NCBI GenBank assembly: GCA_016285645.1
Contig: JAEERC010000030.1
Span: forward strand, 1 to 64,000
From: Clostridiaceae bacterium
Lineage (GTDB): Bacteria > Bacillota > Clostridia > Oscillospirales > Acutalibacteraceae
DNA: 64,000 bases
Direction of reading: 5' to 3'
How positions within the stretch are numbered: the stretch's first letter is position 1; each line of letters starts with the position of its first letter. Position numbers and translations under genes: made by a program. Below the pieces are notes generated by a model, which worked only from the letters and a program-made list of their open reading frames with translations, did not search any database and was not told the DNA's origin. Of the stretch, positions 40,765 through 49,408 are shown piece after piece.

Positions 40765-41053
40765 GGTTGTCTGCTGTCCCTGCCCGGAAAAGGAAGTAAG
40801 CGGCGTATACATCGGCGACCTGCTCAGCTGGGTTATGGGCAGAGCAAAGGAAGGCGATGCATGGCTGACGATTATGTCCAACATCAACATTGTTGCGGTG
40901 GCATCCCTGGCCGACACCGCTGCGGTAATTCTTACCGAGGGCGTGACGGTCGACGAAAAGATTACCGAAACCGCCGCGGCAAAGGGCGTCAACATTTTCA
41001 CATCGAACAAGCCCTCTTACGAAACCGCCGTTGAAATATCAGAACTCATTTAA
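40727..41053 (+). CDS. DRTGG-domain protein, second copy
   Basis: The 108-residue protein has VCCPCPEKEVSGVYIGDLLSWVMGRAKEGDAWLTIMSNINIVAVA, a standard DRTGG-type opening, and VNIFTSNKPSYETAVEI at the end. Two ATGs lie 9 bases apart; the second sits 9 bases after AGAGG and is preferred. It overlaps the HydS-like gene by 38 bases and is followed after one base by the PHP gene. Confidence 0.78.
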   Translation: MTANSLAEKLKLEVVCCPCPEKEVSGVYIGDLLSWVMGRAKEGDAWLTIMSNINIVAVASLADTAAVILTEGVTVDEKITETAAAKGVNIFTSNKPSYETAVEISELI

Positions 41054-41054
41054 A

Positions 41055-41792
41055 ATGAGCAGGTATTATTACGATTTTCACATTCACTCCTGCCTGTCGC
41101 CCTGCGGCGACAACGATATGACCCCGAACAACATCGCGGGTATGGCAAAACTCAACGGGCTGCAGATAGTCGCGCTGACAGACCACAATTCCGTGCTCAA
41201 TGTTCCGGCTTTTTTTGAGGCGGCAAAGCGGTATTCGATTATTCCCGTGGCGGGTATGGAACTTACCACGGCTGAGGATATCCACCTTGTGTGCCTGTTT
41301 GAAACGGTCGGGCAGGCAATGGAGTTCGGCGAGGCGGTAGGAAAAAGACGCACGCTTATCAGAAACCGCGTTGAAATATTCGGTGAGCAACTCATTCTGG
41401 ACGGGAACGATGAGGTTACGGGCACGGAGGAATTCCTTCTGTCAAACGCCACTTCAATTACCGTTGATGAATCCGTTCAATTCGTTGAGAGCTGCGGAGG
41501 AGTATGCTACCCCGCTCATGTGGACCGCGAGGCAAACGGCATTATAGCCACTCTCGGCACTTTCCCGGAAACGCCCGCTTTCAGGTTCGCGGAATTCAAC
41601 GACGCCTCAAACATTGAAAAATACCGTGAAAAATACCCCGTGCTCGCTGATTTGCCCGTGCTTGTGTCGTCCGACGCGCACCGCCTTGAAAGTATGCGTG
41701 AAGCGGAAAACTGTTTTGAGCTTGAGGGCGGAACAGAAGCGGAGATAAGGGCACAGCTTTTCAGAAAACTCAGGGCGGGTTTAAACAGATGA
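41055..41792 (+). CDS. PHP-domain phosphoesterase
   Basis: The 245-residue protein has the PHP metal motifs: YDFHIHSCLSPCGDNDMTP, LTDHNSV, GMELTTAEDIHLVCLF, CYPAHVDRE and SSDAHRLESM. PHP proteins hydrolyse phosphoesters; the group seen beside DRTGG/HATPase genes has no known substrate. The ATG directly follows the preceding stop codon and has no ribosome site of its own, so it depends on translational coupling. Confidence 0.85.
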   Translation: MSRYYYDFHIHSCLSPCGDNDMTPNNIAGMAKLNGLQIVALTDHNSVLNVPAFFEAAKRYSIIPVAGMELTTAEDIHLVCLFETVGQAMEFGEAVGKRRTLIRNRVEIFGEQLILDGNDEVTGTEEFLLSNATSITVDESVQFVESCGGVCYPAHVDREANGIIATLGTFPETPAFRFAEFNDASNIEKYREKYPVLADLPVLVSSDAHRLESMREAENCFELEGGTEAEIRAQLFRKLRAGLNR

Positions 41793-42346
41793 AAGAGTTA
41801 TCACTTAATATTCTCGATATAGCCGGCAATTCCGTCAAGGCGGGAGCGACCCGCATTATTATCGCTCTGACCGAAACGGATGAAACGCTCTCAATAGTTT
41901 TTGAGGACAACGGCTGCGGAATGACGAAGGAACAGGTTGAAAGCGTAACCGACCCGTTCTTCACCACCCGCACCACGCGCAATGTGGGGCTGGGAATTCC
42001 TTTTTTGAAGCTCGCCGCGGAGCAGACCGGCGGAAGTTTTTCCATAGAATCCACCCCGGAAAAAGACAGCCCCGGAAACCACGGCACAAAAACAACGGCA
42101 CTGTTTTATAAAAACAATATAGATTTCACACCGCTCGGCGATGTGGTTTCAACGGTTACAACCCTGATTATGGGCTCACCGGCAACGGACTGGCTTTTCA
42201 CCCATACATACGGTGAAAAAGAAGTGCGTATGGATACGGCGGAAATACGCGGCGTACTCGGCGACGACGTTCCGCTTGACAGTTATGAGGTAATTGAATG
42301 GATCAGGTCCTCGCTTGAAGAGGAATATGATTCATTTTATAAATAA
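41789..42346 (+). CDS. HATPase-domain protein, second copy
   Basis: The 185-residue protein opens with LSLNILDIAGNSVKAGATRI (N-box), FEDNGCGMTKE (G1) and TTRNVGLGIPFLKLAAEQTGG (F and G2 boxes), a histidine-kinase-type ATPase without dimerization domain. Residues 110-185 are specific to this hydrogenase-linked group. It overlaps the PHP gene by ATGA. With the first HATPase it could form a kinase-type switch linked to the H2 sensor. Confidence 0.84.
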   Translation: MKELSLNILDIAGNSVKAGATRIIIALTETDETLSIVFEDNGCGMTKEQVESVTDPFFTTRTTRNVGLGIPFLKLAAEQTGGSFSIESTPEKDSPGNHGTKTTALFYKNNIDFTPLGDVVSTVTTLIMGSPATDWLFTHTYGEKEVRMDTAEIRGVLGDDVPLDSYEVIEWIRSSLEEEYDSFYK

Positions 42347-42379
42347 GTTTATAAAATTTTCAGAAGGGAAAAAAGAAAT

Positions 42380-42748
42380 ATGAAGTCATTGGCTGAACTC
42401 CAGGCAATCAAAGACAAAATGAAGGACAAGGTAGTCCTTCGCGAAGGCACGGGCGAAATCCGTGTTGTTGTAGGTATGGCAACCTGCGGTATCGCCGCGG
42501 GTGCGCGCCCCGTTCTCAACGCTTTTGTTGAGGGCGTAAACAAGGAAAACCTCTCCGAAAAGGTTACGGTTTCCCAGACGGGATGCATCGGCATCTGCCA
42601 GTATGAGCCCGTAGTTGAAGTTTTTGAGGCGGGCAAGGAAAAGGTCACCTATGTCAAAATGAATGCCGAAAAAGCGGCGGAAATTATTGAAAGCCATCTC
42701 AAAAACGGCAATGTTGTTGAGAAATACACAATTGGCGCAAATCAGTAA
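42380..42748 (+). CDS. Thioredoxin-like [2Fe-2S] ferredoxin subunit (HndB-like)
   Basis: The 122-residue protein has CGIAAGARP and, after a gap, GCIGICQYEP, the four-Cys pattern of thioredoxin-like ferredoxins such as HndB. It would carry electrons in the hydrogenase complex. It begins a tight run with hydB and hydA and has its own AAGGG site. Confidence 0.85.
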   Translation: MKSLAELQAIKDKMKDKVVLREGTGEIRVVVGMATCGIAAGARPVLNAFVEGVNKENLSEKVTVSQTGCIGICQYEPVVEVFEAGKEKVTYVKMNAEKAAEIIESHLKNGNVVEKYTIGANQ

Positions 42749-42774
42749 GTTAATAATACAGGGAGGATAAAATT

Positions 42775-44583
42775 ATGATTCGTTCGCAGGTTCTTATCTG
42801 CGGTGGCACGGGATGCACTTCTTCCGGCAGCAAAGTGCTTATGTCCGCGTTCGCAGATGAAATCGCAAAACAGGGGCTCTCCGATGAAATCAAAATCGTT
42901 CAGACCGGCTGCTTCGGTCTGTGCGCTCTGGGTCCCGTGGTTATCGTTTACCCCGACGGCACATTTTACAGCCGTGTTGAAGAGAAGGACGTTGCCGAAA
43001 TAGTTGAGGAGCACCTTCTCAAGGGCAGAGTTGTTGAAAGACTTGTTTACAACGATGTTGATGAAGCCAAGAAGGAAGAGATTGCCGATTCCGTCAACGT
43101 TTCGCTCAACGACACCAAGTTCTATAAAGCGCAGAAGAGGGTCGCGCTTCGCAACTGCGGCGTTATCGACCCCGAAAATATCGATGAGTATATCGCCATG
43201 GACGGCTATGCCGCTCTCGGCAAGGTGCTTACCGAAATGACTCCCGATGATGTAATCAAGTGCGTGCTTGATTCAGGTCTTCGCGGAAGAGGCGGCGGCG
43301 GATTCCCCACCGGTAAGAAATGGAGCTTTACAGCCGCTCAGCCCAAAGGTCAGAAATATGTTGTCTGCAACGCCGACGAGGGCGACCCCGGCGCGTTTAT
43401 GGACAGATCCGTTCTTGAAGGCGACCCCCACTGCATAGTTGAGGCAATGACAATCTGCGGTTACGCCACAGGCGCTTCCGAAGGCTACATCTATGTCCGC
43501 GCGGAGTATCCCATCGCCGTCAAGAGGCTTGAAATAGCCATTAAACAGGCAAAGGAATACGGCCTTCTCGGCAAGAACATTTTTGATTCGGGCTTTGATT
43601 TTGACCTTCACATCCGTCTGGGCGCAGGCGCGTTCGTCTGCGGCGAGGAAACCGCTCTTATGACTTCAATCGAAGGCAACCGCGGCGAGCCCCGTCCCCG
43701 TCCTCCTTACCCGGCAATCAAAGGCCTTTTCGGCAAGCCCACCACCGAAAACAACGTTGAAACCTTCGCGAACATCCCCCAGATTATTCTCAAGGGCGCC
43801 GACTGGTTTGCCTCAATGGGCACGGAAAAATCAAAGGGCACCAAGGTTTTCGCCCTCGGCGGAAAAATCAACAACACAGGTCTTGTCGAAATCCCGATGG
43901 GCACAACCCTGCGCGAAATCATTTATGATATCGGCGGCGGTATTCCCAACGGCAAAAAGTTCAAGGCGGCGCAGACGGGCGGCCCCTCCGGCGGCTGCAT
44001 CCCCGCAAGCCTTATCGACACCGAAATCGACTATGACAACCTCACCAGCATCGGCTGCATGATGGGTTCGGGCGGTCTTATCGTTATGGATGAAGACACC
44101 TGTATGGTTGATATCGCGAAGTTCTTCCTTGACTTCACGGTTGATGAATCCTGCGGCAAATGCTCACCCTGCCGTATCGGCACAATGAGAATGAAAGAGA
44201 TTCTCGAAAAGATTACCGCGGGCAAGGGCACTCTTGAAGATATAGACAAACTCGAGGAACTCGCCTCCCATGTTAAGGCGAATTCACTCTGCGGTCTCGG
44301 TCAGACTGCTCCCAATCCCGTTCTCGCTACTCTGCGTTTCTTCCGCGATGAGTACATTGCCCACGTGGTTGACAAAAAGTGCCCCGCAGGCGTCTGCAAA
44401 GCCCTCCTCAACTACAGCATCGACCCCGAAAAGTGCAAGGGCTGCACACTCTGCGCGCGCAACTGCCCGGTCGGCGCGATTTCCGGCAAGGTCAAGGAAG
44501 CGCACACAATCGATTCATCAATCTGCATCAAGTGCGGTGTCTGCATGCAGAACTGCAAGTTTGACGCAATCACAAGAGCATAA
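42775..44583 (+). CDS. hydB: NuoF-like flavin/NAD subunit of [FeFe] hydrogenase
   Basis: The 602-residue protein combines an N-terminal thioredoxin-like [2Fe-2S] domain (CGGTGCTSSGS and GCFGLCALGP), the NuoF core (GLRGRGGGGFPTGKKW for NADH, ADEGDPGAFMDR for FMN), the N3-type cluster motif (ESCGKCSPCRIGT) and two C-terminal [4Fe-4S] motifs (CKGCTLCARNCP, CIKCGVCMQNC). In HydABC/HndABCD enzymes it takes electrons from NAD(P)H and, with ferredoxin, feeds H2 formation, usually by electron bifurcation or its reverse. Length and order are normal. Confidence 0.95.
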   Translation: MIRSQVLICGGTGCTSSGSKVLMSAFADEIAKQGLSDEIKIVQTGCFGLCALGPVVIVYPDGTFYSRVEEKDVAEIVEEHLLKGRVVERLVYNDVDEAKKEEIADSVNVSLNDTKFYKAQKRVALRNCGVIDPENIDEYIAMDGYAALGKVLTEMTPDDVIKCVLDSGLRGRGGGGFPTGKKWSFTAAQPKGQKYVVCNADEGDPGAFMDRSVLEGDPHCIVEAMTICGYATGASEGYIYVRAEYPIAVKRLEIAIKQAKEYGLLGKNIFDSGFDFDLHIRLGAGAFVCGEETALMTSIEGNRGEPRPRPPYPAIKGLFGKPTTENNVETFANIPQIILKGADWFASMGTEKSKGTKVFALGGKINNTGLVEIPMGTTLREIIYDIGGGIPNGKKFKAAQTGGPSGGCIPASLIDTEIDYDNLTSIGCMMGSGGLIVMDEDTCMVDIAKFFLDFTVDESCGKCSPCRIGTMRMKEILEKITAGKGTLEDIDKLEELASHVKANSLCGLGQTAPNPVLATLRFFRDEYIAHVVDKKCPAGVCKALLNYSIDPEKCKGCTLCARNCPVGAISGKVKEAHTIDSSICIKCGVCMQNCKFDAITRA

Positions 44584-44601
44584 GGAAGGAGGAAGCGAAT
44601 A

Positions 44602-46344
44602 ATGGAAATGGTAAATATTAAAATCAACAACACTCCTCTGAGTGTTCCCAACGGAATATCCATTCTTGAGGCGGCAAGATACGCCGGCATAGAAATCCCC
44701 ACTCTCTGCTTCCTTAAGGATATAAACGAAATCGGCGCCTGCCGTATCTGCATGGTTGAAGTAAAGGGCGCTCGCTCGCTCGTAACCGCCTGCGTTTACC
44801 CCGTAAACGAGGGTATGGAAATCTTCACCAACACCGAGAAAGTAAGAACAAGCCGCAAGCACACGCTTGAGCTTATCCTCTCAACTCACAGACGCAACTG
44901 CCTCTCCTGCGTAAGAAGCGGCAACTGCGAACTTCAGCAGCTTTGCAAGGAGTTCAATGTTCAGGATGAAGAGCACTATTCAGGCAGAATGCCCGACTTT
45001 GAGTTTGACGATTCCGCGGCTCATATGATTCGCGACAACAGTAAGTGCATCCTCTGCCGCCGCTGCGTAGCCGCCTGCCAGGAGCAGAATGTTGCGGTTA
45101 TCGGCGCAAACGCCAGAGGCTTTGACACCCACATCAGTTCCGCGTTCGACAAGGATCTCGCCGATGTATCCTGCGTGTCCTGCGGTCAGTGCATCGTTCA
45201 CTGCCCGACCGGCGCACTCAGTGAAAAAGACGACACCGGCAAGGTTCTCGCCGCTATCAACGACCCCTCAAAATTCGTTGTTGTTCACACCGCTCCCTCA
45301 ATCCGCGTAACCCTCGGCGAGGCGTTCGGTTTCCATATCGGCACCAACGTTCAGGGCAAGATGGTCGCGGCTCTCAGAAGACTCGGCTTTGACAAGGTGT
45401 TTGACACAGACTTTGCCGCCGACCTTACAATCGTCGAAGAGGCGAACGAACTTATCGAAAGAGTTCAGAACGGCGGCGTTCTTCCCATGATTACATCCTG
45501 CTCACCCGGCTGGATAAAATATTGCGAGCACTACTATCCCGATCAGCTCGCCCACCTTTCAACCTGCAAATCTCCCCAGCAGATGTTCGGCGCAACAATC
45601 AAGACCTGGTACGCGAAGACCATGGGACTTGACCCCGCGAACATCGTTGTTGTGGGCATTATGCCCTGCACGGCAAAGAAGTTTGAAACAAAGCGTAACG
45701 ACCAGGCGGCGGCGGGTTATCCCGATGTTGACATCGCTCTTACCACAAGAGAACTTGCCAGAATGATCAATTCCGCGGGTATCTACTTCCCCAATCTTCC
45801 CGATGAAGAGTTTGACAATCCTCTCGGCGAAGGCACAGGCGCGGCTGTCATCTTCGGCGCTACCGGTGGCGTTATGGAAGCGGCTCTCAGAACCGCTGTT
45901 GAAAAACTTACCGGCGAAGAGCTTCAGAACCTCGATTTCAAAGAGGTCCGCGGCACAGAGGGCTACAAAGAGGCGGAATACACCGTCGGCGGTCTCACCG
46001 TAAAGGTCGCTGCCGTAAGCGGTCTTAAGAACGCCCATACAATTATGGAAAAGGTTAAGAACGGCACTGCCGACTACACCTTCATTGAAGTTATGTGCTG
46101 CCCCGGCGGCTGTGTAAACGGCGGCGGTCAGCCCGTTCAGCACGCGGTTGTTCGCAACTTCGTTGACCTCAAGGGCAGAAGAGCGGCGGCTCTCTACGAA
46201 GCCGACAAGGATCTTCCCGTCAGAAAGTCTCACGAAAGCGAAGCCATCAAGAGAGTTTACGCCGAATACTTCGAAAAACCCGGCAGCCATGTTGCCCACG
46301 AAGTACTTCATACCTCATACGTTCCCAGACCGAAATATAAATAA
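44602..46344 (+). CDS. hydA: [FeFe] hydrogenase catalytic subunit
   Basis: The 580-residue protein has an N-terminal [2Fe-2S] domain (GIEIPTLCFLKDINEIGACRICMVEV), the His/Cys cluster motif (HRRNCLSCVRSGNCELQQLC), two [4Fe-4S] motifs (CILCRRCVAACQ, CVSCGQCIVHCP) and the H-domain. L1 is TSCSPGW (Cys300-Ser301), L2 is MPCTAKK (Cys356) and L3 is EVMCCPGGCVNGGGQP (Cys500, Cys504). L1 thus has Ser at the second Cys position of TSCCP, a variant I recall from NAD(P)-linked enzymes of this group. It makes or oxidises H2 in the cytoplasm. Final gene of the hydrogenase operon proper. Confidence 0.95.
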   Translation: MEMVNIKINNTPLSVPNGISILEAARYAGIEIPTLCFLKDINEIGACRICMVEVKGARSLVTACVYPVNEGMEIFTNTEKVRTSRKHTLELILSTHRRNCLSCVRSGNCELQQLCKEFNVQDEEHYSGRMPDFEFDDSAAHMIRDNSKCILCRRCVAACQEQNVAVIGANARGFDTHISSAFDKDLADVSCVSCGQCIVHCPTGALSEKDDTGKVLAAINDPSKFVVVHTAPSIRVTLGEAFGFHIGTNVQGKMVAALRRLGFDKVFDTDFAADLTIVEEANELIERVQNGGVLPMITSCSPGWIKYCEHYYPDQLAHLSTCKSPQQMFGATIKTWYAKTMGLDPANIVVVGIMPCTAKKFETKRNDQAAAGYPDVDIALTTRELARMINSAGIYFPNLPDEEFDNPLGEGTGAAVIFGATGGVMEAALRTAVEKLTGEELQNLDFKEVRGTEGYKEAEYTVGGLTVKVAAVSGLKNAHTIMEKVKNGTADYTFIEVMCCPGGCVNGGGQPVQHAVVRNFVDLKGRRAAALYEADKDLPVRKSHESEAIKRVYAEYFEKPGSHVAHEVLHTSYVPRPKYK

Positions 46345-46384
46345 TACGATTCCCCGGTAACTGTAGTTTTATAAGGAGGTAATT

Positions 46385-47056
46385 ATGTCACTTCTTAAAA
46401 AATGCATTGCGGAGTTTATCGGCACTTTCACGCTCGTGTTTGTTGCCTGCGGCGTAGCCGCCAAGGTAGGCTGTGACGCGTCGTTTGGCTCGGGCTACAT
46501 AATCACCGCCCTCGCCTTCGGTCTCGTCATTGTCGCCATGGCTTATTCAATCGGCAACATTTCGGGCTGTCACATCAATCCCGCGGTTTCAATCGCCATG
46601 CTGATAAGCGGCAAAATGACGGCTAAGGAATTTGCCGCCTATGTCGTTTCACAGTTCCTCGGCGCAATTGCCGGAGCCGCCCTCCTCATCCCCTTTGTGG
46701 GAGTCAGCAGCGGTCTCGGCGCGAACGGTCTTTTCAACAACAGCGTCGGTCTTTCGATTCTCATTGAAATCATACTGACCTTCATTTTCGTAATCGCCAT
46801 TCTCGGCGTTACATCAAAGGTTGAAAACGGCGCCGTTGCGGGCATTGTAATCGGTCTTTCATTAACACTCGTCCATCTTATCGGTATTGCCTTCACCGGC
46901 ACATCCGTTAACCCCGCGAGAAGCTTCGGACCCGCCTTATTCGCCGGCGGCGACGCCCTCGCGAATGTATGGGTGTTCATAGTCGCTCCGCTCGTCGGCG
47001 GCGCGCTCGCGGCTCTCTGTTACAAATTCCTGGATTCAAAGAAAGCCGGCAAATAA
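46385..47056 (+). CDS. Aquaporin / MIP-family channel
   Basis: The 223-residue protein has six hydrophobic spans and two NPA motifs, GCHINPAVSIAM (about residue 65) and GTSVNPARSFGPALF (about 176). Arg after the second NPA and a short C-terminus fit an AqpZ-like water channel; loops do not show the longer insertions of GlpF. It begins 40 bases after hydA with AAGGAGG and may be read from the same transcript. A strong terminator follows. Confidence 0.92.
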   Translation: MSLLKKCIAEFIGTFTLVFVACGVAAKVGCDASFGSGYIITALAFGLVIVAMAYSIGNISGCHINPAVSIAMLISGKMTAKEFAAYVVSQFLGAIAGAALLIPFVGVSSGLGANGLFNNSVGLSILIEIILTFIFVIAILGVTSKVENGAVAGIVIGLSLTLVHLIGIAFTGTSVNPARSFGPALFAGGDALANVWVFIVAPLVGGALAALCYKFLDSKKAGK

Positions 47057-47069
47057 ACAAAATGAATAA

Positions 47070-47099
47070 GGGCTCACGGCATTGTGCCGTGAGCCCTTT
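47070..47099 (+). terminator. Terminator after the aquaporin gene
   Basis: A 12-bp perfect stem (GGGCTCACGGCA and complement) with loop TTG, followed by TTTC. The minus-strand microprotein gene ends 12 bases further on. Confidence 0.85.
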
Positions 47100-47107
47100 C
47101 AGTATCT

Positions 47108-47275
47108 TTACCAATTGCTGTTATTGTTATTGCAGTTGCGGTTTTCCTCTTCTTTTCTCTGCCTTTCATATTCCATATAAATATCGAATTCCCTTTGGGA
47201 TTCTATAAAGGCGTCGTGCTCCCTTGCGGAGTCGGAGCCGTGCGGATCCGTGCCGCTGCCGTCAAAAAAGCCCAT
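47108..47275 (-). CDS. MGFFD microprotein, copy 2 (55 residues)
   Basis: The frame starts MGFFDGSGTDPHGSD after an AAAGGAG site 6 bases away and ends in a charged, Asn-rich tail (RKEEENRNCNNNNSNW). Its opening matches the neighbouring 57-residue protein, so the two are probably a tandem pair. The middle (EHDAFIESQREFDIYMEYE) looks helical. Too short for standard gene calling; the ribosome site and the matching start support it. Confidence 0.6.
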   Translation of the reverse strand: MGFFDGSGTDPHGSDSAREHDAFIESQREFDIYMEYERQRKEEENRNCNNNNSNW

Positions 47276-47287
47276 ACGATTCTCCTT

Positions 47288-47461
47288 TTACCAGCCGAGT
47301 TTTTCCCAATCATCATTTTCCGAAGAACGCCTGCTCTGCTTTTCCCATTCGTCATAGGTCGCCAGAGCGTCCGCCTCCTCAATGAAATCGAGTTTTCCGT
47401 CGCCGTTGAAATCAAACAGCGGGTCATAGAAAAGCGAGCCGTCATCATCAAAAAAGCCCAT
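47288..47461 (-). CDS. MGFFD microprotein, copy 1, with an EF-hand-like loop (57 residues)
   Basis: The frame starts MGFFDDDGSLFYDP after GGAGG and contains DFNGDGKLDFIE, a full EF-hand loop pattern with acids at positions 1, 5, 9 and 12. A helix follows (EADALATYDEWEKQSRR). A single EF-hand could bind calcium, perhaps as a dimer. It lies 21 bases after the stop codon of the GH13 gene, in the same direction, so it may be the tail of the glycogen transcript. Confidence 0.7.
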   Translation of the reverse strand: MGFFDDDGSLFYDPLFDFNGDGKLDFIEEADALATYDEWEKQSRRSSENDDWEKLGW

Positions 47462-47482
47462 GGTAATCCTCCTTTTCGGCAC

Positions 47483-49408
47483 TCAGCCGAAACACTCATC
47501 CGTTATTGCGTACGATGCGGGGATTTTTATATATCCTGCGGTAAATGGCGCGAGGTCGATTTCTTTGACTCCCTTTTTGCCGCCGATAAGCTCCGTAACC
47601 TTTTCTTCGAAACTCAGAGAAAGTTCTTTTTCACTGCGGTTTATAACAACGAGCATTTTGTATTTTCCGTTCCCCGAGGGGGCGCGCTCAAACACATAAA
47701 GATCCTCGCGGCACACTATGTTCCTGAACAGTCCGTCCCTGAGAAGAGGTTCGCTCTTTCTTATTTTTCCTATTATATTATACCACAAAAACAGGTTTTC
47801 GTCAATTTTATTCCACGGGAACGGCATACGGCAGAACGGGTCGCGGTGCCCCTCAAGCCCCGCCTCATCGCCGTAGAACACGCAGGGCACACCCGGCATT
47901 GCCGCAATAAGGGCATAGGCGAGTTTAAGAAGACGCAGTGCGCTTTCACGCTCTTTTTTGCTCATACGAAGAGCAGCGAGTTCGGCGTTTGAAAGCCCCT
48001 CGCCGTCCTGACCGCCGAGAACGGTCAGAATCCTCTGCGTGTCGTGAGTGCTTAAAAAGTTCATCATATTGTCGCTTGACTGTTTCGGACAGCGCCTGTA
48101 AAGCCCGCCCGTGACGGTCCTTATTTTTTCGCTGTCGCCGTTTTTAATAAAGTCAATCACGGCGCCGCGCAGGGGATAGTTCATAACGCTGTCAAGCTGA
48201 CCGCCTCTTAAATACGGTCTTCTTTTTCCGTAGGACACCTTGTTTGTGGCGTCCTCCCACACCTCGCCTATAACCGGAGCGTCGCCGTCAAGCGATTTCA
48301 CGGTTTTACGAAGTCCGCAAAGGAAGGCGTCGCTCAGTTCGTCAGCAACATCCAGCCGCCAGCCGCCGACACCTTTATTCATCCATTTCGGAATAACCTT
48401 GCCGAAAATGAAATTCATATATGACTTGCTGTCGCTTTTGACACGGGGCAGAATATCAACGCCCCACCAGCACTCGTAGTCGTCGGGATATGACCTGAAC
48501 GAATACCAGCCGAAATAGGGCGAGTTTTTGGAACGGTAAGCGCCCTTGCCGGGGTAATTGCCCTCGCGGTTGAAATAGATGCTGTCGGAGCCCGTGTGAT
48601 TGAACACGCCGTCGAGAATAATCCCGATTCCGTATTTTTCCGCCTCTTTGATAAGCGCTTCAAGCGCCTCGTCGCCGCCGAACATACTGTCCACCTTCAG
48701 GTAGTCGCCCGTGTCGTACTTGTGGTTTGACGCCGCCTCAAAAACAGGGGAGAGATAAATGGTTTTTGTGCCGAGGGAGGCGATGTAATCGAGTTTTTCG
48801 ATTACACCCCACAGATCGCCGCCGAAGAACATATTGTTTTTAAGCGGCGCGCCAGGGTATGCGGCAAACTGCGGAATGCCGTTTTCCCAATCGGGATTTA
48901 TGAAAGCGTCGCCTCTCGGAGTGCATTTTCCGCTTTTTCTGAATCTGTCAACAAAGATGTGATAGATTATGCCCTCCCTGAGGGAAACGGACGTTCTGTA
49001 GTTTTCATCAAACAGCATAAGCTGCCTGTCGCCGTATTCGCCGCAGCCGAGCAGTTTTTCCGGCTCCTCTCCACCGAGAAAGACCTCTTCATTTGCGCCG
49101 GATATTTTATATCTGTAATAAAAAAGCCGCCTTTTTTCGTCGCTGTTTTCGAGGGCCATAAGGTCAAGATTAAGGGTATATACATCGCAGCCGCGGTCAA
49201 TTCCCGACCAGGCGAGGGGCAGGTATATTTCCCTGTCATCGGGAAAATCGAGGGCGTCCGCGTGAATCTGCATTTCGGCGTAGTAAGTGCCGAACGAGCG
49301 GGGAACTCTCACTTCAAAGCGCAAAGAGTCGCTTCTCGGGAAAGCCCCGAAAAGCGACATTTCTTTTTTATAAAACTCACTGTATTTGCGCTCGGTGATG
49401 TCAGCCAT
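47483..49408 (-). CDS. GH13 alpha-amylase-type enzyme (neopullulanase/maltodextrin glucosidase-like)
   Basis: The 641-residue protein has an N-terminal beta domain (to about 140) and a GH13 barrel. GIIYHIFVDRF opens the barrel, DGVFNHTG is motif I, GWRLDVADE carries the nucleophile Asp (about 353), VIGEVWED the acid/base Glu (about 381) and LSTHDTQR the third acid (about 455). A C-terminal beta domain follows. No export signal is present, so it should act on internal glycogen or maltodextrins. It begins at the base next to the glgP stop codon, which supports work on the same polymer. Confidence 0.9.
   Translation of the reverse strand: MADITERKYSEFYKKEMSLFGAFPRSDSLRFEVRVPRSFGTYYAEMQIHADALDFPDDREIYLPLAWSGIDRGCDVYTLNLDLMALENSDEKRRLFYYRYKISGANEEVFLGGEEPEKLLGCGEYGDRQLMLFDENYRTSVSLREGIIYHIFVDRFRKSGKCTPRGDAFINPDWENGIPQFAAYPGAPLKNNMFFGGDLWGVIEKLDYIASLGTKTIYLSPVFEAASNHKYDTGDYLKVDSMFGGDEALEALIKEAEKYGIGIILDGVFNHTGSDSIYFNREGNYPGKGAYRSKNSPYFGWYSFRSYPDDYECWWGVDILPRVKSDSKSYMNFIFGKVIPKWMNKGVGGWRLDVADELSDAFLCGLRKTVKSLDGDAPVIGEVWEDATNKVSYGKRRPYLRGGQLDSVMNYPLRGAVIDFIKNGDSEKIRTVTGGLYRRCPKQSSDNMMNFLSTHDTQRILTVLGGQDGEGLSNAELAALRMSKKERESALRLLKLAYALIAAMPGVPCVFYGDEAGLEGHRDPFCRMPFPWNKIDENLFLWYNIIGKIRKSEPLLRDGLFRNIVCREDLYVFERAPSGNGKYKMLVVINRSEKELSLSFEEKVTELIGGKKGVKEIDLAPFTAGYIKIPASYAITDECFG

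Noticed and set aside
42346..42380. Riboswitch or leader between operon parts and before glgB, HPr and the hydrogenase genes
   Set aside because: I looked for known riboswitch and T-box cores in the upstream regions and saw none.
45559..46311. 250-residue minus-strand frame opposite hydA
   Set aside because: It overlaps the H-domain of hydA entirely; composition follows the reverse complement of that gene.
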